Positions 19,720 to 29,266 of a stretch of DNA of 64,000 nucleotides are shown one piece after another. The position numbers were made by a program, and so were the translations under genes. Every line of letters begins with the position of its first letter. The stretch's first letter is position 1. Origin of the DNA: Agrobacterium albertimagni AOL15. GTDB lineage: Bacteria > Pseudomonadota > Alphaproteobacteria > Rhizobiales > Rhizobiaceae. The notes below the pieces were generated by a model that saw only the letters and a list, made by a program, of their open reading frames with translations, had not been told where the DNA came from and searched no databases. The stretch lies in assembly GCF_000300855.1 (NCBI RefSeq), contig NZ_ALJF01000002.1, forward strand, positions 1-64,000, read 5' to 3'.

Positions 19720-20711
19720 CGATAGCTATGCGGGACTCCGAAACGCCAGACGTCCTCGACCATTTCCAGGCGAACAGCTATTCCCCCTATCACTTCTTCG
19801 ATTCGGAAGAATGGGCGCATTTCCGTGCCGATACCCCGCTAACTCTGACCGCGGACGAAGTGCACCGCCTGCGCTCGATCGATGACCCGATCGATCTGGA
19901 TGAAGTCAGGCGCATTTATCTTTCTCTGTCGCGTCTCCTGTCGTCACATGTGGAATCGTCTCAGCTGCTGTTCGAGCAGCGTAACCGCTTTCTCAGCCTG
20001 TCGGATGTCTTCAAGACACCCTTCGTCATCGGCATTGCCGGATCGGTGGCGGTTGGAAAGTCTACGACAGCGCGTGTTCTGAAAGAGCTTCTTGCACGCT
20101 GGCCGTCGAGCCCGAAGGTCGACCTCGTCACCACCGACGGCTTCCTCTACCCCAACGCGCACCTGGTGAAAAACGGGATCCTGAACCGCAAGGGTTTCCC
20201 GGAAAGCTACGACGTTGGCGCGCTGTTGCGCTTTCTGTCTGCCATCAAGGCGGGCTTGCCCAACGTCAAGGCGCCCAGTTACTCACACCTCACCTATGAC
20301 GTGTTGCCGAATGAACATCGCGTGGTCGACCGACCCGACATTCTGATCTTCGAAGGCATCAACGTTCTTCAGTCGCGCAACCTGCCGGCTGATGGCAAGA
20401 TCGTGCCAATGGTCTCGGATTTCTTCGACTTCTCGATCTATATCGACGCGGACGAGAACGCGACCCACCGCTGGTATGTCGACCGCTTCATGAAGCTGAG
20501 GCAGACGGCGTTCCGCGATCCGAACTCCTACTTCCATCGCTATGCGACCATCAGTGAGGATGAGGCCAAGGAAATCGCCGAAGGGCTCTGGACGAATATC
20601 AACCTCAAGAACCTCCGCGAGAATATCCTGCCCACGCGTCCCCGCGCCGATCTCATCCTGCGCAAGGGTGACAACCATCTCGTCGAGACGGTGGCGCTCA
20701 GAAAACTGTAA
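19716..20711 (+). CDS. coaA: Type I pantothenate kinase
   Basis: A 331-aa bacterial type I PanK. The P-loop GSVAVGKST is near residues 109-117, with the conserved [10 protein letters not shown] and the C-terminal R-x-PRADLIL region. It phosphorylates pantothenate, the committed step of CoA synthesis, and is feedback inhibited by CoA in the family. Translation is coupled to hisE by a 4-bp ATGA overlap. The coupling of hisE to coaA is conserved in rhizobia. Confidence 0.97.
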   Translation: MTIAMRDSETPDVLDHFQANSYSPYHFFDSEEWAHFRADTPLTLTADEVHRLRSIDDPIDLDEVRRIYLSLSRLLSSHVESSQLLFEQRNRFLSLSDVFKTPFVIGIAGSVAVGKSTTARVLKELLARWPSSPKVDLVTTDGFLYPNAHLVKNGILNRKGFPESYDVGALLRFLSAIKAGLPNVKAPSYSHLTYDVLPNEHRVVDRPDILIFEGINVLQSRNLPADGKIVPMVSDFFDFSIYIDADENATHRWYVDRFMKLRQTAFRDPNSYFHRYATISEDEAKEIAEGLWTNINLKNLRENILPTRPRADLILRKGDNHLVETVALRKL

Positions 20712-20726
20712 GCGATCGATCGTCGG

Positions 20727-21356
20727 CTATGGATTGACGCGACGGAGCGTCAGGTTGATGCGTCCGCCCGACTTCAGCAGTGTCGAGGTGCCGGGATAGA
20801 TCCGGTCGACGCCGTGGAAACAGAGGCGCCCCTCCCCGCCGAGCAAGAAGACATCGCCGCTTTCCAGCTTCAGCGATTGGGTGCGATCGGTTCGCGCCAG
20901 TCCCCCGATGCGAAACAGGCAGGTATTGCCGAGCGAGATCGAAAGCACCGGTGCCGCAAATTCCGTTTCGTCGCGGTCCTGATGCAGGCCCATCTTGGCA
21001 TCGTCAGCATAAAAATTGACGAGACAGGCCTCGGGGTCTTTCGGATAACCCGAGAGTTCACGCCAGAGATCGAGGAGCACTTGCGGGATCGCGGGCCAGG
21101 GCTTGCCCGTCATCGGGTGGGTCGGCTGATAGCGATAGCCGCGCTCCTTGTCCGTCACCCAGCCGAGCGGCCCGCAATTTGTCATCCGGACAGACATGGG
21201 CCTGCCAGAGCCCGGCATGACCGGCACATAAAGCGGCGCGTCAGTGACGACGCTGCGAATGATCTCGACAAGGTTTTCCTGCTCTTCACGCGCCAGCCGG
21301 CCAGGCAGGTAACGAAGACCGGATGAAAGACTGATCTCGGCTTTCGCTGCGGCCAT
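20727..21356 (-). CDS. alkB: Alpha-ketoglutarate-dependent dioxygenase AlkB
   Basis: A 209-aa Fe(II)/2-oxoglutarate dioxygenase that removes alkyl lesions from DNA/RNA bases. The HxD iron ligand motif is in MGLHQDRDE (near residue 123), the distal His lies in CFHGVDR, and the 2OG/base motif RxNxTxR appears as RINLTLR near the C terminus. The ATG at 21356 lies two bases after the arfB stop and has GGGAG seven bases upstream; a TTG at 21362 is the alternative. It converges on coaA 15 bp away without a visible terminator. Confidence 0.94.
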   Translation of the reverse strand: MAAAKAEISLSSGLRYLPGRLAREEQENLVEIIRSVVTDAPLYVPVMPGSGRPMSVRMTNCGPLGWVTDKERGYRYQPTHPMTGKPWPAIPQVLLDLWRELSGYPKDPEACLVNFYADDAKMGLHQDRDETEFAAPVLSISLGNTCLFRIGGLARTDRTQSLKLESGDVFLLGGEGRLCFHGVDRIYPGTSTLLKSGGRINLTLRRVNP

Positions 21357-21358
21357 GG

Positions 21359-21793
21359 TCAATCTCCCGCCGGCTTGCCGCGCATCTTCTTCACGTCCGA
21401 GCGACCGGATTTCGCCTTGAGGCGCCGTTCGATCGAGCCTTTGGTCGGTTTCGTCTTCTTGCGCGGTGGCGGTGGCGGCTTGGCGGCTTCCAGGAGCAAT
21501 TCCTTCAGCCGTTCGCGCGCATCTTCCCGGTTGCGATCCTGGCTGCGGAAGCGGCTCGCCTCGATCATCAAAACGCCTTCCTTGGACAGGCGCTTGCCGG
21601 CGAGCTTCGCGGCGTTCTGCTTTACGCGGTCGTTCAGCGAGGGCGATCCGAGCAGGTTGAAGAAGAGCTGAACGGCGGTCGAGACCTTGTTAACGTTCTG
21701 GCCGCCCGGGCCACCGGCCAGCACGAATTGCTCCGTCAGTTCCCAGCCGGCGATCGTGATGCGGTTGTTGATCTCGAGTGGTTCACTTGCCAT
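21359..21793 (-). CDS. arfB: Alternative ribosome-rescue factor / peptidyl-tRNA hydrolase ArfB
   Basis: A 144-aa ArfB (YaeJ) protein. The GGQ loop FVLAGGPGGQNVNK hydrolyses peptidyl-tRNA on stalled ribosomes, and the basic C-terminal tail (KKTKPTKGSIERRLKAKSGR) is the part that enters the empty mRNA channel. The start is uncertain: ATG at 21793 gives the usual length, ATG at 21820 adds nine residues. A strong hairpin at 21857-21888 rules out the still longer frame. The alkB gene follows two bases after the stop. Confidence 0.93.
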   Translation of the reverse strand: MASEPLEINNRITIAGWELTEQFVLAGGPGGQNVNKVSTAVQLFFNLLGSPSLNDRVKQNAAKLAGKRLSKEGVLMIEASRFRSQDRNREDARERLKELLLEAAKPPPPPRKKTKPTKGSIERRLKAKSGRSDVKKMRGKPAGD

Positions 21794-21856
21794 GTCATCG
21801 GTCTCTGTCTCGGCTTCCATATCGGCCGCAAAGACTCCAAAGGCAAGCCGGAAGCA

Positions 21857-21888
21857 GAAGAGGCCCGGCAAACATGCCGGGCCTCTTC
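21857..21888 (-). terminator. Terminator-like hairpin after pckA
   Basis: A perfect 14-bp stem (GAAGAGGCCCGGCA and its complement) with a 4-nt loop lies 20 bp after the pckA stop. It lacks a U-run, so its strength as an intrinsic terminator is uncertain; it separates pckA from arfB-alkB. Confidence 0.7.
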
Positions 21889-21908
21889 ATGGTCGTCAAA
21901 TCTGTCGC

Positions 21909-23519
21909 TCACTCGGCCGCGAGGCGAATGCCCGGGGCCGCGTCACGAACCTTGCCGTCGACATGGGCTTCGAACTTGGCGAAGTTGTCGATGAACATGC
22001 CGACCAGCTTCTTGGCTTGCGCGTCGTAGGCCACACCATCGGCCCAGGTCGAACGCGGGTCGAGGATCTTGCTATCGACGCCATCGACGGCGACCGGAAC
22101 CGCGAAACCGAAGTTCGCATCGGTGCGCATTTCGACCTTCTTCAGTTCTCCGGTCAGTGCAGCCGTCAGCAAAGCGCGCGTCGCCTTGATCGGCATGCGA
22201 TTGCCGATCCCGTAGGCACCACCGGTCCAGCCGGTGTTGACCAGCCAGCAATCGACCTGATGACGGGCGATCAGATCACGCAACAGGTTGCCATATTCGG
22301 TCGGATGGCGCGGCATGAAGGGTGCGCCAAAGCAGGTCGAGAAGGTCGCCTCCGGTTCGGTTACACCCTTTTCGGTGCCGGCTACCTTTGCGGTGTAACC
22401 AGACAGGAAGTGGTACATGGCCTGTTCCGGCGTGAGCTTCGCGATCGGCGGCAACACGCCGAAGGCATCTGCCGTCAGCATGATGATCGTCTTCGGATGC
22501 GGCGCGATTCCGGTTTCCGACGCATTCGGGATGAAATGCAGCGGATAGGCGCAACGGGTGTTTTCCGTCAGCGACCCATCGTTGAAGTCAGGCACGCGGT
22601 TCTCGTCGAGAATGACGTTTTCCAGCACCGTGCCGAAGCGCTTGGTCGTGGCGAAGATTTCCGGCTCTGCTTCGGCCGAGAGACGGATGGTCTTGGCGTA
22701 GCAACCACCTTCGAAGTTGAAGATGCCGTTCTCGCCCCAGCCATGCTCGTCGTCACCGACCAGTGTGCGCTTGGGGTCCGCCGAGAGCGTGGTCTTGCCG
22801 GTGCCGGACAGGCCGAAGAAGACAGCCGCATCGCCATCGGGACCGACATTGGCCGAGCAATGCATCGGCATGACGCCCTTCGACGGCAGCAGGTAGTTGA
22901 GAACGGTAAAGACCGACTTCTTCATCTCGCCGGCATAGGACGTGCCGCCGATGAGGACGATGCCATTGGTCAGGTCGCAGGCAATGACGGTTTCGGTCCG
23001 GCAGCCGTGACGGGCCGGATCGGCGCGGAAGCTCGGCAGATCAATGATCGTCAGCTTCGGCAGGAAACCTTCCAGAGCGTCACGCTCGGGGCGAATCAGC
23101 AGGTTGCGGATGAAGAGCGAGTGCCAGGCGAATTCGGTCACGACGCGCGTGGGCAGCGCATTGCTTTCATCCGCGCCACCGATCAGGTCCTGAACGAAGA
23201 GATCCATGCCTGCAGCATGAGCCAACATGTCCTGATGCAGCACAGCGAAATGCTCCGGCGACATCGGCTTGTTGTTGTCCCACCAGATCTGGTCGTCCGT
23301 CTTGTCGTCACGGACAACGAACTTGTCCTTGGCGGAACGGCCGGTGTGCTGACCGGTCAGCGCGCGAAGTGCACCATCTGCGGTCAGCTCCGCCTCGCCG
23401 CGACGGATCGCCTCTTCATAAAGAGCCGCTTCCAGGAAGTTGTAGCGAACGCTGGCAGCCTTCCCCAAGCCGATTTCCGCGATCCCCGCAGCCGGGTTCC
23501 TCACGCCGAATTCCTCCAT
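21909..23519 (-). CDS. pckA: Phosphoenolpyruvate carboxykinase (ATP)
   Basis: A 536-aa ATP-dependent PEPCK, exactly the rhizobial length from the ATG at 23519 ([12 protein letters not shown]). The P-loop [11 protein letters not shown], the [14 protein letters not shown] segment and the oxaloacetate site are intact. It converts oxaloacetate to PEP, the gateway of gluconeogenesis on dicarboxylates. The gene is divergent from chvI over about 340 bp. In rhizobia pckA is next to the chvI/chvG pair and its expression is linked to that system. Confidence 0.98.
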   Translation of the reverse strand: MEEFGVRNPAAGIAEIGLGKAASVRYNFLEAALYEEAIRRGEAELTADGALRALTGQHTGRSAKDKFVVRDDKTDDQIWWDNNKPMSPEHFAVLHQDMLAHAAGMDLFVQDLIGGADESNALPTRVVTEFAWHSLFIRNLLIRPERDALEGFLPKLTIIDLPSFRADPARHGCRTETVIACDLTNGIVLIGGTSYAGEMKKSVFTVLNYLLPSKGVMPMHCSANVGPDGDAAVFFGLSGTGKTTLSADPKRTLVGDDEHGWGENGIFNFEGGCYAKTIRLSAEAEPEIFATTKRFGTVLENVILDENRVPDFNDGSLTENTRCAYPLHFIPNASETGIAPHPKTIIMLTADAFGVLPPIAKLTPEQAMYHFLSGYTAKVAGTEKGVTEPEATFSTCFGAPFMPRHPTEYGNLLRDLIARHQVDCWLVNTGWTGGAYGIGNRMPIKATRALLTAALTGELKKVEMRTDANFGFAVPVAVDGVDSKILDPRSTWADGVAYDAQAKKLVGMFIDNFAKFEAHVDGKVRDAAPGIRLAAE

Positions 23520-23859
23520 GGTCCGCTTTCCTCTCACATGGGCCAGAACTTTGAATGAGCGAAACCTAAACGGCGGAGCTGCGAAATGCAAGGCAACATC
23601 GTGAAAAATATAATGATATCAATTATTTAATCGATTTAAAACGATAAATGCTCTTTTTAAATCGTTTAGTTCCGCTTCCATTCCGCTCCCATCAAGGACC
23701 GTGAGGGACCGAAATCGGCAAAGGAAACGAAAACCGCTATCCCTGCCCCTTCCCCTCTGCCACAATTTGTTCCACCTTTATCCCCATATCGCACTGCCAT
23801 GGAACCAGAGCTGGGCTGGACAGACCAGGAGCAGCGCAACGATGACGGAGACGTACCCA
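23520..23859. promoter_or_regulatory. Divergent pckA-chvI regulatory region
   Basis: About 340 bp without a gene. Positions 23605-23670 are very A/T-rich against a GC-rich background and include a 9-bp inverted repeat (CGATTTAAA at 23632-23640, TTTAAATCG at 23656-23664) about 115-145 bp upstream of pckA. This is the likely site of the pckA promoter and an operator. Which regulator binds is not known from the sequence. Confidence 0.5.
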
Positions 23860-24585
23860 ATGCAGACGATCGCCCTCGTGGATGACGACCGCAATATTCT
23901 GACTTCGGTTTCCATCGCACTCGAAGCGGAAGGTTATAAGGTCGAAACCTACACCGATGGCGCCTCGGCTCTCGATGGTCTTCTGGCCCGACCGCCACAG
24001 CTCGCCATCTTCGACATCAAGATGCCGCGCATGGATGGGATGGAGTTGCTGCGTCGCCTGCGCCAGAAATCCGACATTCCGGTGATCTTCCTGACCTCGA
24101 AGGACGAGGAAATCGACGAGCTCTTCGGCCTGAAGATGGGCGCCGACGATTTCATCACCAAACCCTTCTCGCAGCGTTTGCTGGTGGAGCGCGTGAAAGC
24201 GATCCTGCGTCGCTCTGCGAGCCGCGAAAGCTTCGCAGCGGGTAACGGCCCTGCAAAGGGAAGCCCGGAGCAGCAGGCCCGCACGCTCGAGCGCGGTCAG
24301 CTCGTGATGGACCAGGAGCGTCACACCTGCACCTGGAAGGGTGATCCGGTGACGCTGACCGTGACCGAGTTCCTCATTCTCCAGTCGCTGGCGCAGCGCC
24401 CCGGCGTGGTCAAGAGCCGCGACGCCCTGATGGACGCGGCCTACGACGAGCAGGTCTATGTTGATGATCGCACGATCGACAGCCACATCAAGCGGCTGCG
24501 CAAGAAGTTCAAGATGGTCGATACCGACTTCGACATGATTGAAACGCTTTACGGTGTCGGCTACCGCTTCCGCGAGGCAGCGTAA
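23860..24585 (+). CDS. chvI: Response regulator ChvI
   Basis: A 241-aa OmpR-family regulator. The receiver has VDDD at residues 7-10, phospho-acceptor Asp52 ([10 protein letters not shown]) and KPFS switch lysine; the C-terminal winged helix ends [15 protein letters not shown]. The sequence start [16 protein letters not shown] equals that known for rhizobial ChvI; GGAG lies nine bases upstream. An in-frame ATG at 23842, also with AGGAG upstream, would add six residues. ChvI controls envelope, exopolysaccharide, acid response and motility genes in this family. Confidence 0.97.
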   Translation: MQTIALVDDDRNILTSVSIALEAEGYKVETYTDGASALDGLLARPPQLAIFDIKMPRMDGMELLRRLRQKSDIPVIFLTSKDEEIDELFGLKMGADDFITKPFSQRLLVERVKAILRRSASRESFAAGNGPAKGSPEQQARTLERGQLVMDQERHTCTWKGDPVTLTVTEFLILQSLAQRPGVVKSRDALMDAAYDEQVYVDDRTIDSHIKRLRKKFKMVDTDFDMIETLYGVGYRFREAA

Positions 24586-24637
24586 GGTCCCGCCATAGCG
24601 GCCCTGGTGGCTGACAAGACGGGCGAAAGGCAAAGGT

Positions 24638-26419
24638 TTGACCCAGCAGGTTGACGAGGGACATCTGGAGGAGACGGATTCCGGCTCCGAGCGGCGTCGG
24701 CTGTTCAGCCATCCCTTCACGCTCATTCGCCGGATCTTCGGCCATGCGCTGTTTTCCAGCCTGACGCGCCGGATCGTCTTCTTCAACCTCGCCGCGCTGA
24801 TCGTGCTCGTCGGCGGCATCATGTATCTCAACCAGTTCCGCGAGGGGCTGATCGATGCGCGCGTCGAGAGCCTTCTGACCCAGGGCGAGATCATCGCGGC
24901 GGCCGTGTCTGCGTCTGCCTCGGTCGATACGAACTCGATCACCATCGATCCGGAAAAGTTGCTCGAACTGCAGGCCGGACAGAGCATCACGCCGGTTCCG
25001 AACGATGAAGATCTGGAGTTTCCGATCAATCCCGAGCGTGTGGCACCGGTGCTTCGCCGGCTGATCTCGCCGACGCGCATCCGCGCGCGCCTCTTCGATG
25101 CGGATGCAAATCTGCTGCTTGATTCGCGGCATCTCTATTCGCGTGGCCAGGTTCTGCGCTTCGACCTGCCGCCGGTCGACAATGATTCCACCAGCTTTAC
25201 CGACTGGATCACCCGCCTCTTCAACACGATCCTACAGCCCGGCAATCTGCCAGTCTATCGCGAAGCCCCGGGCGGTGATGGCTCGATCTATCCGGAGGTC
25301 ATGAACGCGTTGACCGGTGTTCGTGGCGCGGTCGTGCGCGTGACGGACCAGGGGGAGCTCATCGTGTCTGTCGCGGTGCCGGTGCAGCGATCGCGTGCTG
25401 TCCTCGGTGTGCTGCTGCTTTCGACACAGGCCGGAGACATCGACAAGATCGTGCATGCGGAACGTCTCGCCATCCTGCGGGTGTTCGGAGTGGCGACCCT
25501 TGTTAACATCGTCGTGTCGCTACTCTTGTCCTCCACCATCGCTAACCCGCTGCGCCGCCTCTCTGCTGCCGCCATCCGTGTTCGCCGTGGCGCAAAGGAG
25601 CGTGAGGAAATCCCCGACTTCTCCATCCGACAGGACGAGATCGGCAACCTTTCCATCGCGCTTCGCGAAATGACGACGGCACTCTACGACCGCATCGATG
25701 CGATCGAGAGTTTCGCCGCCGATGTCAGCCACGAACTGAAGAACCCGCTGACCTCACTGCGTTCGGCCGTCGAAACCCTGCCGCTTGCAAAGACAGACCA
25801 GTCCCGGCAGAGGCTGATGGATATCATCCAGCACGACGTGCGCCGTCTCGACCGCCTGATCAGTGACATCTCCGACGCCTCACGCCTTGACGCGGAACTG
25901 GCGCGCTCGGATGCAAAGCCCGTCGATCTTGAGATCCTTGTATCCAGCCTTGTCGACATCTCCAGGGAAATCCGTAGCGGCAAGAAGGCGGTTCAGATCG
26001 ACTATGTGATCGATCAGAAACCCGGTTCGAACCAGCACTTCGTCGTCCACGGTCATGACTTGCGCCTCGGGCAGATCGTCACCAATCTGATCGAAAATGC
26101 ACGGTCCTTCGTGCCCGAGGACAGCGGCCGGATCCTCGTCAAGCTGTCGCGCAACCGCGCGCGCTGCCTGATCCAGGTCGAGGACAACGGGCCCGGCATT
26201 CAGGCCGAAGACATCGACCGCATCTTCGAGCGCTTCTATACCGACCGACCCGAAGGCGAGAGCTTCGGCCAGAATTCCGGTCTCGGGCTATCGATCAGCC
26301 GACAGATCGCCGAGGCTCATGGCGGAACCTTGCGGGCCGAAAACGTCATGGACCCGGCATCGGGCCGCATCTCCGGCGCCCGCTTCGTCCTGTCCCTGCC
26401 CGTAGAAACTGCGGCATGA
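24638..26419 (+). CDS. chvG: Sensor histidine kinase ChvG (ExoS)
   Basis: A 593-aa kinase with an N-terminal membrane segment (residues 47-63), a large periplasmic domain where ExoR would bind, a second membrane segment (about 285-305), HAMP, then the H-box with phospho-acceptor His365 (DVSHELKNPLTSLRS) and a full ATPase domain. It starts at TTG with AAAGG upstream. It phosphorylates ChvI; the two genes are 52 bp apart. In Agrobacterium/Sinorhizobium the signal is acid or envelope state through ExoR, whose gene is not in this window. The stop overlaps hprK (ATGA). Confidence 0.97.
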   Translation: MTQQVDEGHLEETDSGSERRRLFSHPFTLIRRIFGHALFSSLTRRIVFFNLAALIVLVGGIMYLNQFREGLIDARVESLLTQGEIIAAAVSASASVDTNSITIDPEKLLELQAGQSITPVPNDEDLEFPINPERVAPVLRRLISPTRIRARLFDADANLLLDSRHLYSRGQVLRFDLPPVDNDSTSFTDWITRLFNTILQPGNLPVYREAPGGDGSIYPEVMNALTGVRGAVVRVTDQGELIVSVAVPVQRSRAVLGVLLLSTQAGDIDKIVHAERLAILRVFGVATLVNIVVSLLLSSTIANPLRRLSAAAIRVRRGAKEREEIPDFSIRQDEIGNLSIALREMTTALYDRIDAIESFAADVSHELKNPLTSLRSAVETLPLAKTDQSRQRLMDIIQHDVRRLDRLISDISDASRLDAELARSDAKPVDLEILVSSLVDISREIRSGKKAVQIDYVIDQKPGSNQHFVVHGHDLRLGQIVTNLIENARSFVPEDSGRILVKLSRNRARCLIQVEDNGPGIQAEDIDRIFERFYTDRPEGESFGQNSGLGLSISRQIAEAHGGTLRAENVMDPASGRISGARFVLSLPVETAA

Positions 26420-26874
26420 CGGGCGAGACCCACAACATCCACGCGACGGCGATCAGCGTCGATGGCCTCGGGTTGGCATTTGTCGGGCCATCGGGCAGCG
26501 GCAAGTCGAGCCTTGCTTTCGATTGCCTCGCAGAGGCAAGGCTCGCCAATATACCGGCTGCGCTGATTTCGGATGACCGTGTCATCATCTCGCTTGAGAA
26601 CGGTCGGGTCTTTGCGTCCTGCCCCGAACCGATCCGCGGCCTGATCGAACTCCGATACAGCGGTATTGTCTCCGTCGATCATCTGGAGCGCGCCCAACTG
26701 AACTATGTCGTGCTGCCGGTTGGCGCTGATGAAAGACATCGATTGCCGCCCGACGATGAGCAATTCGAGCTTGCCGCGGGACTTAGCCTTCCGGTCGTCA
26801 GAGTGCCGACGTGGAGCCGTTTTCCGCTCAGCCTGATCCTGGCGCGTATTCGAAGCCTTGGGGCGAACCGGTAA
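26416..26874 (+). CDS. hprK: HPr kinase/phosphorylase, short alphaproteobacterial form
   Basis: A 152-aa protein equal to the C-terminal catalytic domain of HprK; the N-terminal domain of Firmicutes HprK is absent, as is normal in alphaproteobacteria. The P-loop GPSGSGKSS (residues 24-32) and DDRV are present. The family signature after it (usually E-x-R-G-x-G-I) reads IELRYSGIVSV, so one of the glycines is replaced. It would phosphorylate or dephosphorylate the serine of HPr. Translation is coupled to chvG by overlap, linking PTS state to the envelope system. Confidence 0.9.
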   Translation: MTGETHNIHATAISVDGLGLAFVGPSGSGKSSLAFDCLAEARLANIPAALISDDRVIISLENGRVFASCPEPIRGLIELRYSGIVSVDHLERAQLNYVVLPVGADERHRLPPDDEQFELAAGLSLPVVRVPTWSRFPLSLILARIRSLGANR

Positions 26875-26991
26875 TTTACACGCTGATTTGGCTTGCACTT
26901 CCCGCTTTGATCGACAAGATGGCGTCCTACTGATGGACGAAACGCCAATCTTGAGCTATTTGGCCAGAGTTGCGCTAAGGGGCAGTAGAGA

Positions 26992-27393
26992 ATGATCGGA
27001 CTTGTGCTTGTCACCCATGGCAAGCTGGCTGAAGAGTTTCACCACGCTGTGGAACACGTCGTAGGCCCACAAAAATGCATCGAGACCGTCTCGATCGGCC
27101 CCGAAGATGACATGGATCAACGTCGTCAGGACATTCTCGATGCCGTGTCACGTGCCGATGATGGCCATGGCGTCATCATCCTGACCGACATGTTCGGTGG
27201 TACTCCCTCGAACCTCGCGATCTCCGTGATGAACACCGGCCGGATTGAAGTGATCGCCGGGGTCAATCTCCCGATGCTGATCAAGCTTGCCGGCGTCCGC
27301 GGCGACAACGACATGGATCGCGCCCTCGTCGAGGCCTCCGAGGCTGGGCGCAAGTACATCAATGTTGCAAGCCGCGTATTGAGTGGCAAATGA
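26992..27393 (+). CDS. PTS EIIA component, mannose family (regulatory PTS)
   Basis: A 133-aa EIIA-Man domain. His9 (LVTHGKLAEEF) is the phosphorylated residue, and TDMFGGTPSNLA is the family signature. No EIIB, EIIC or EIID gene is nearby, so the protein probably works as a phosphorylation-dependent regulator and not in sugar uptake. GGGGCAGTAGAG-type purine-rich sequence precedes the ATG. The gap of 117 bp from hprK could contain its own promoter. The stop overlaps the HPr gene by 4 bp. Confidence 0.93.
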   Translation: MIGLVLVTHGKLAEEFHHAVEHVVGPQKCIETVSIGPEDDMDQRRQDILDAVSRADDGHGVIILTDMFGGTPSNLAISVMNTGRIEVIAGVNLPMLIKLAGVRGDNDMDRALVEASEAGRKYINVASRVLSGK

Positions 27394-27677
27394 CCGCGAT
27401 GGCCGACGCGATCTCCCGCGATCTCCTGATCATCAACAAGCGCGGATTGCATGCGCGCGCGTCCGCGAAGTTCGTGCAGACTGTCAGCGGCTTCGATGCG
27501 AGTGTCAGCGTCTCGAAGGACGGAACGACTGTCGGCGGCACTTCGATCATGGGATTGATGATGCTGGCGGCAAGCCCGGGCTGCTCGATCTGCGTTTCGG
27601 CATCCGGCAATCAGGCCGAGGACGTCATGAACGCTCTTGCGGCCCTGGTCGCAGACCGCTTTGGTGAAGAGATGTAA
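27390..27677 (+). CDS. ptsH: Phosphocarrier protein HPr
   Basis: A 95-aa HPr. His21 in RGLHARASAKF receives phosphate from Enzyme I, and Ser52 in GTSIMGLMMLA is the HprK target. It lies with hprK and the EIIA gene, forming the incomplete regulatory PTS typical of alphaproteobacteria; Enzyme I (ptsP) is not here. The next gene, ahcY, is separated by a 160-bp region with an operator-like palindrome. Confidence 0.95.
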   Translation: MTAMADAISRDLLIINKRGLHARASAKFVQTVSGFDASVSVSKDGTTVGGTSIMGLMMLAASPGCSICVSASGNQAEDVMNALAALVADRFGEEM

Positions 27678-27685
27678 AGCATCGC

Positions 27686-27715
27686 GACATAAAGACATAA
27701 AGACTTCTTTATGTC
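27686..27715. promoter_or_regulatory. Operator-like palindrome upstream of ahcY (SahR-type candidate)
   Basis: A perfect 10-bp inverted repeat (GACATAAAGA, spacer CT, TCTTTATGTC) spans 27694-27715. A further direct copy of GACATAAAG at 27686-27694 overlaps its left arm by one base. It lies 120-150 bp upstream of the ahcY start. SahR, an ArsR-family repressor sensing S-adenosylhomocysteine, is known to control ahcY and methionine-cycle genes in proteobacteria through similar A/T-centred palindromes. The match to SahR is from memory and inferred; the palindrome itself is seen. Confidence 0.65.
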
Positions 27716-27837
27716 AGATTGCCTTTGCCGCCATTCCCTGCTAGAAGATCGCCAGCCCTGCAGCCTTGACTGCGGGAGAGCCAGTTAATCCATCCGCCAT
27801 GAGATGCGGATCGGGTCGGATCCAGCCGGAGAATCCC

Positions 27838-29235
27838 ATGAGCAAACATGACTATGTGATCGCTGATATCGGTCTTGCCGATTTCGGCCGCAAGGAAATC
27901 AGCATCGCTGAAACCGAAATGCCGGGCCTGATGGCCTGCCGCGAAGAATTCGGCGCGAGCCAGCCGCTGAAGGGTGCGCGGATCACCGGTTCGCTGCATA
28001 TGACGATCCAGACTGCCGTTCTGATCGAAACCCTCGTCGCGCTCGGCGCCGATGTCCGTTGGGCATCGTGCAACATCTTCTCCACCCAGGACCACGCCGC
28101 TGCGGCAATCGCTGCTGCCGGCATCCCGGTCTTTGCGATCAAGGGCGAGTCGCTCACCGACTACTGGGAATACACCGATAAGATCTTCCAGTGGACCGAC
28201 GGCGGCTTCTCCAACATGATCCTCGATGATGGCGGCGATGCCACCATGTACATCCTGCTCGGCGCCCGCGCCGAAGCCGGCGAGGACGTTCTTTCCAATC
28301 CGCAGTCGGAAGAAGAAGAAATCCTGGTCGCGCAGATCAAGAAGCGCCTTGCCGCTTCGCCGGGCTGGTTCACCAAGCAGCGCGATGCGATCAAGGGCGT
28401 CACCGAAGAAACCACCACCGGCGTGCACCGCCTCTACGAACTCGCCAAGAAGGGCCTCCTTCCCTTCCCGGCCATCAACGTCAACGACTCGGTCACGAAG
28501 TCGAAGTTCGACAACAAGTATGGCTGCAAGGAATCGCTGGTCGACGGCATTCGCCGCGGTACCGATGTGATGATGGCCGGCAAGGTCGCCGTAGTCTGCG
28601 GTTACGGCGACGTCGGCAAGGGTTCGGCTGCCTCATTGCGTGGCGCTGGCGCCCGCGTCAAGGTGACGGAAGTCGATCCGATCTGCGCCCTGCAGGCTGC
28701 CATGGACGGCTTTGAAGTGGTCACGCTCGAAGACGTCGTCTCCTCGGCCGACATCTTCATCACCACGACCGGCAACAAGGACGTCATCCGCATCGAGCAC
28801 ATGCGCGAGATGAAGGACATGGCGATCGTCGGCAATATCGGCCACTTCGACAACGAGATTCAGGTCGCTTCGCTGAAGAACCTGCGTTGGACGAATATCA
28901 AGCCGCAGGTCGACATGATCGAGTTCCCGAAGGGTAACCGCATGATCCTCTTGTCCGAGGGGCGTCTGCTGAACCTCGGCAATGCAACGGGTCACCCGTC
29001 CTTCGTGATGTCTGCCTCGTTCACCAACCAGGTTCTCGGCCAGATCGAACTCTTCGCCAAGACCGACGAGTACAAGCCGGGCGTCTACGTCCTGCCGAAA
29101 CACCTCGATGAAAAGGTCGCTCGCCTGCATCTGGAAAAGCTCGGCGTGAAGCTGACGACGCTTTCGGACGAACAGGCCGCCTATATCGGTGTCACGCCGC
29201 AGGGCCCGTTCAAGGCAGAACACTACCGCTATTAA
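27838..29235 (+). CDS. ahcY: Adenosylhomocysteinase
   Basis: A 465-aa SAH hydrolase, which splits S-adenosylhomocysteine to adenosine and homocysteine and so keeps methylation going. The NAD-binding motif [18 protein letters not shown] and the conserved C terminus [10 protein letters not shown] are intact. The start is the ATG at 27838 ([12 protein letters not shown]) with GGAG upstream; the open frame begins earlier. An operator-like palindrome lies in the 5' region and a strong terminator follows. Confidence 0.98.
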   Translation: MSKHDYVIADIGLADFGRKEISIAETEMPGLMACREEFGASQPLKGARITGSLHMTIQTAVLIETLVALGADVRWASCNIFSTQDHAAAAIAAAGIPVFAIKGESLTDYWEYTDKIFQWTDGGFSNMILDDGGDATMYILLGARAEAGEDVLSNPQSEEEEILVAQIKKRLAASPGWFTKQRDAIKGVTEETTTGVHRLYELAKKGLLPFPAINVNDSVTKSKFDNKYGCKESLVDGIRRGTDVMMAGKVAVVCGYGDVGKGSAASLRGAGARVKVTEVDPICALQAAMDGFEVVTLEDVVSSADIFITTTGNKDVIRIEHMREMKDMAIVGNIGHFDNEIQVASLKNLRWTNIKPQVDMIEFPKGNRMILLSEGRLLNLGNATGHPSFVMSASFTNQVLGQIELFAKTDEYKPGVYVLPKHLDEKVARLHLEKLGVKLTTLSDEQAAYIGVTPQGPFKAEHYRY

Positions 29236-29266
29236 AATATAGCTGGATAATATCTACATCTAGTGG

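Noticed and set aside
27678-27837. A SAM- or SAH-sensing riboswitch in the ahcY leader
   Set aside because: I could not fold the region into the conserved core of a known SAM/SAH riboswitch class by eye; the perfect DNA palindrome better fits a protein operator.
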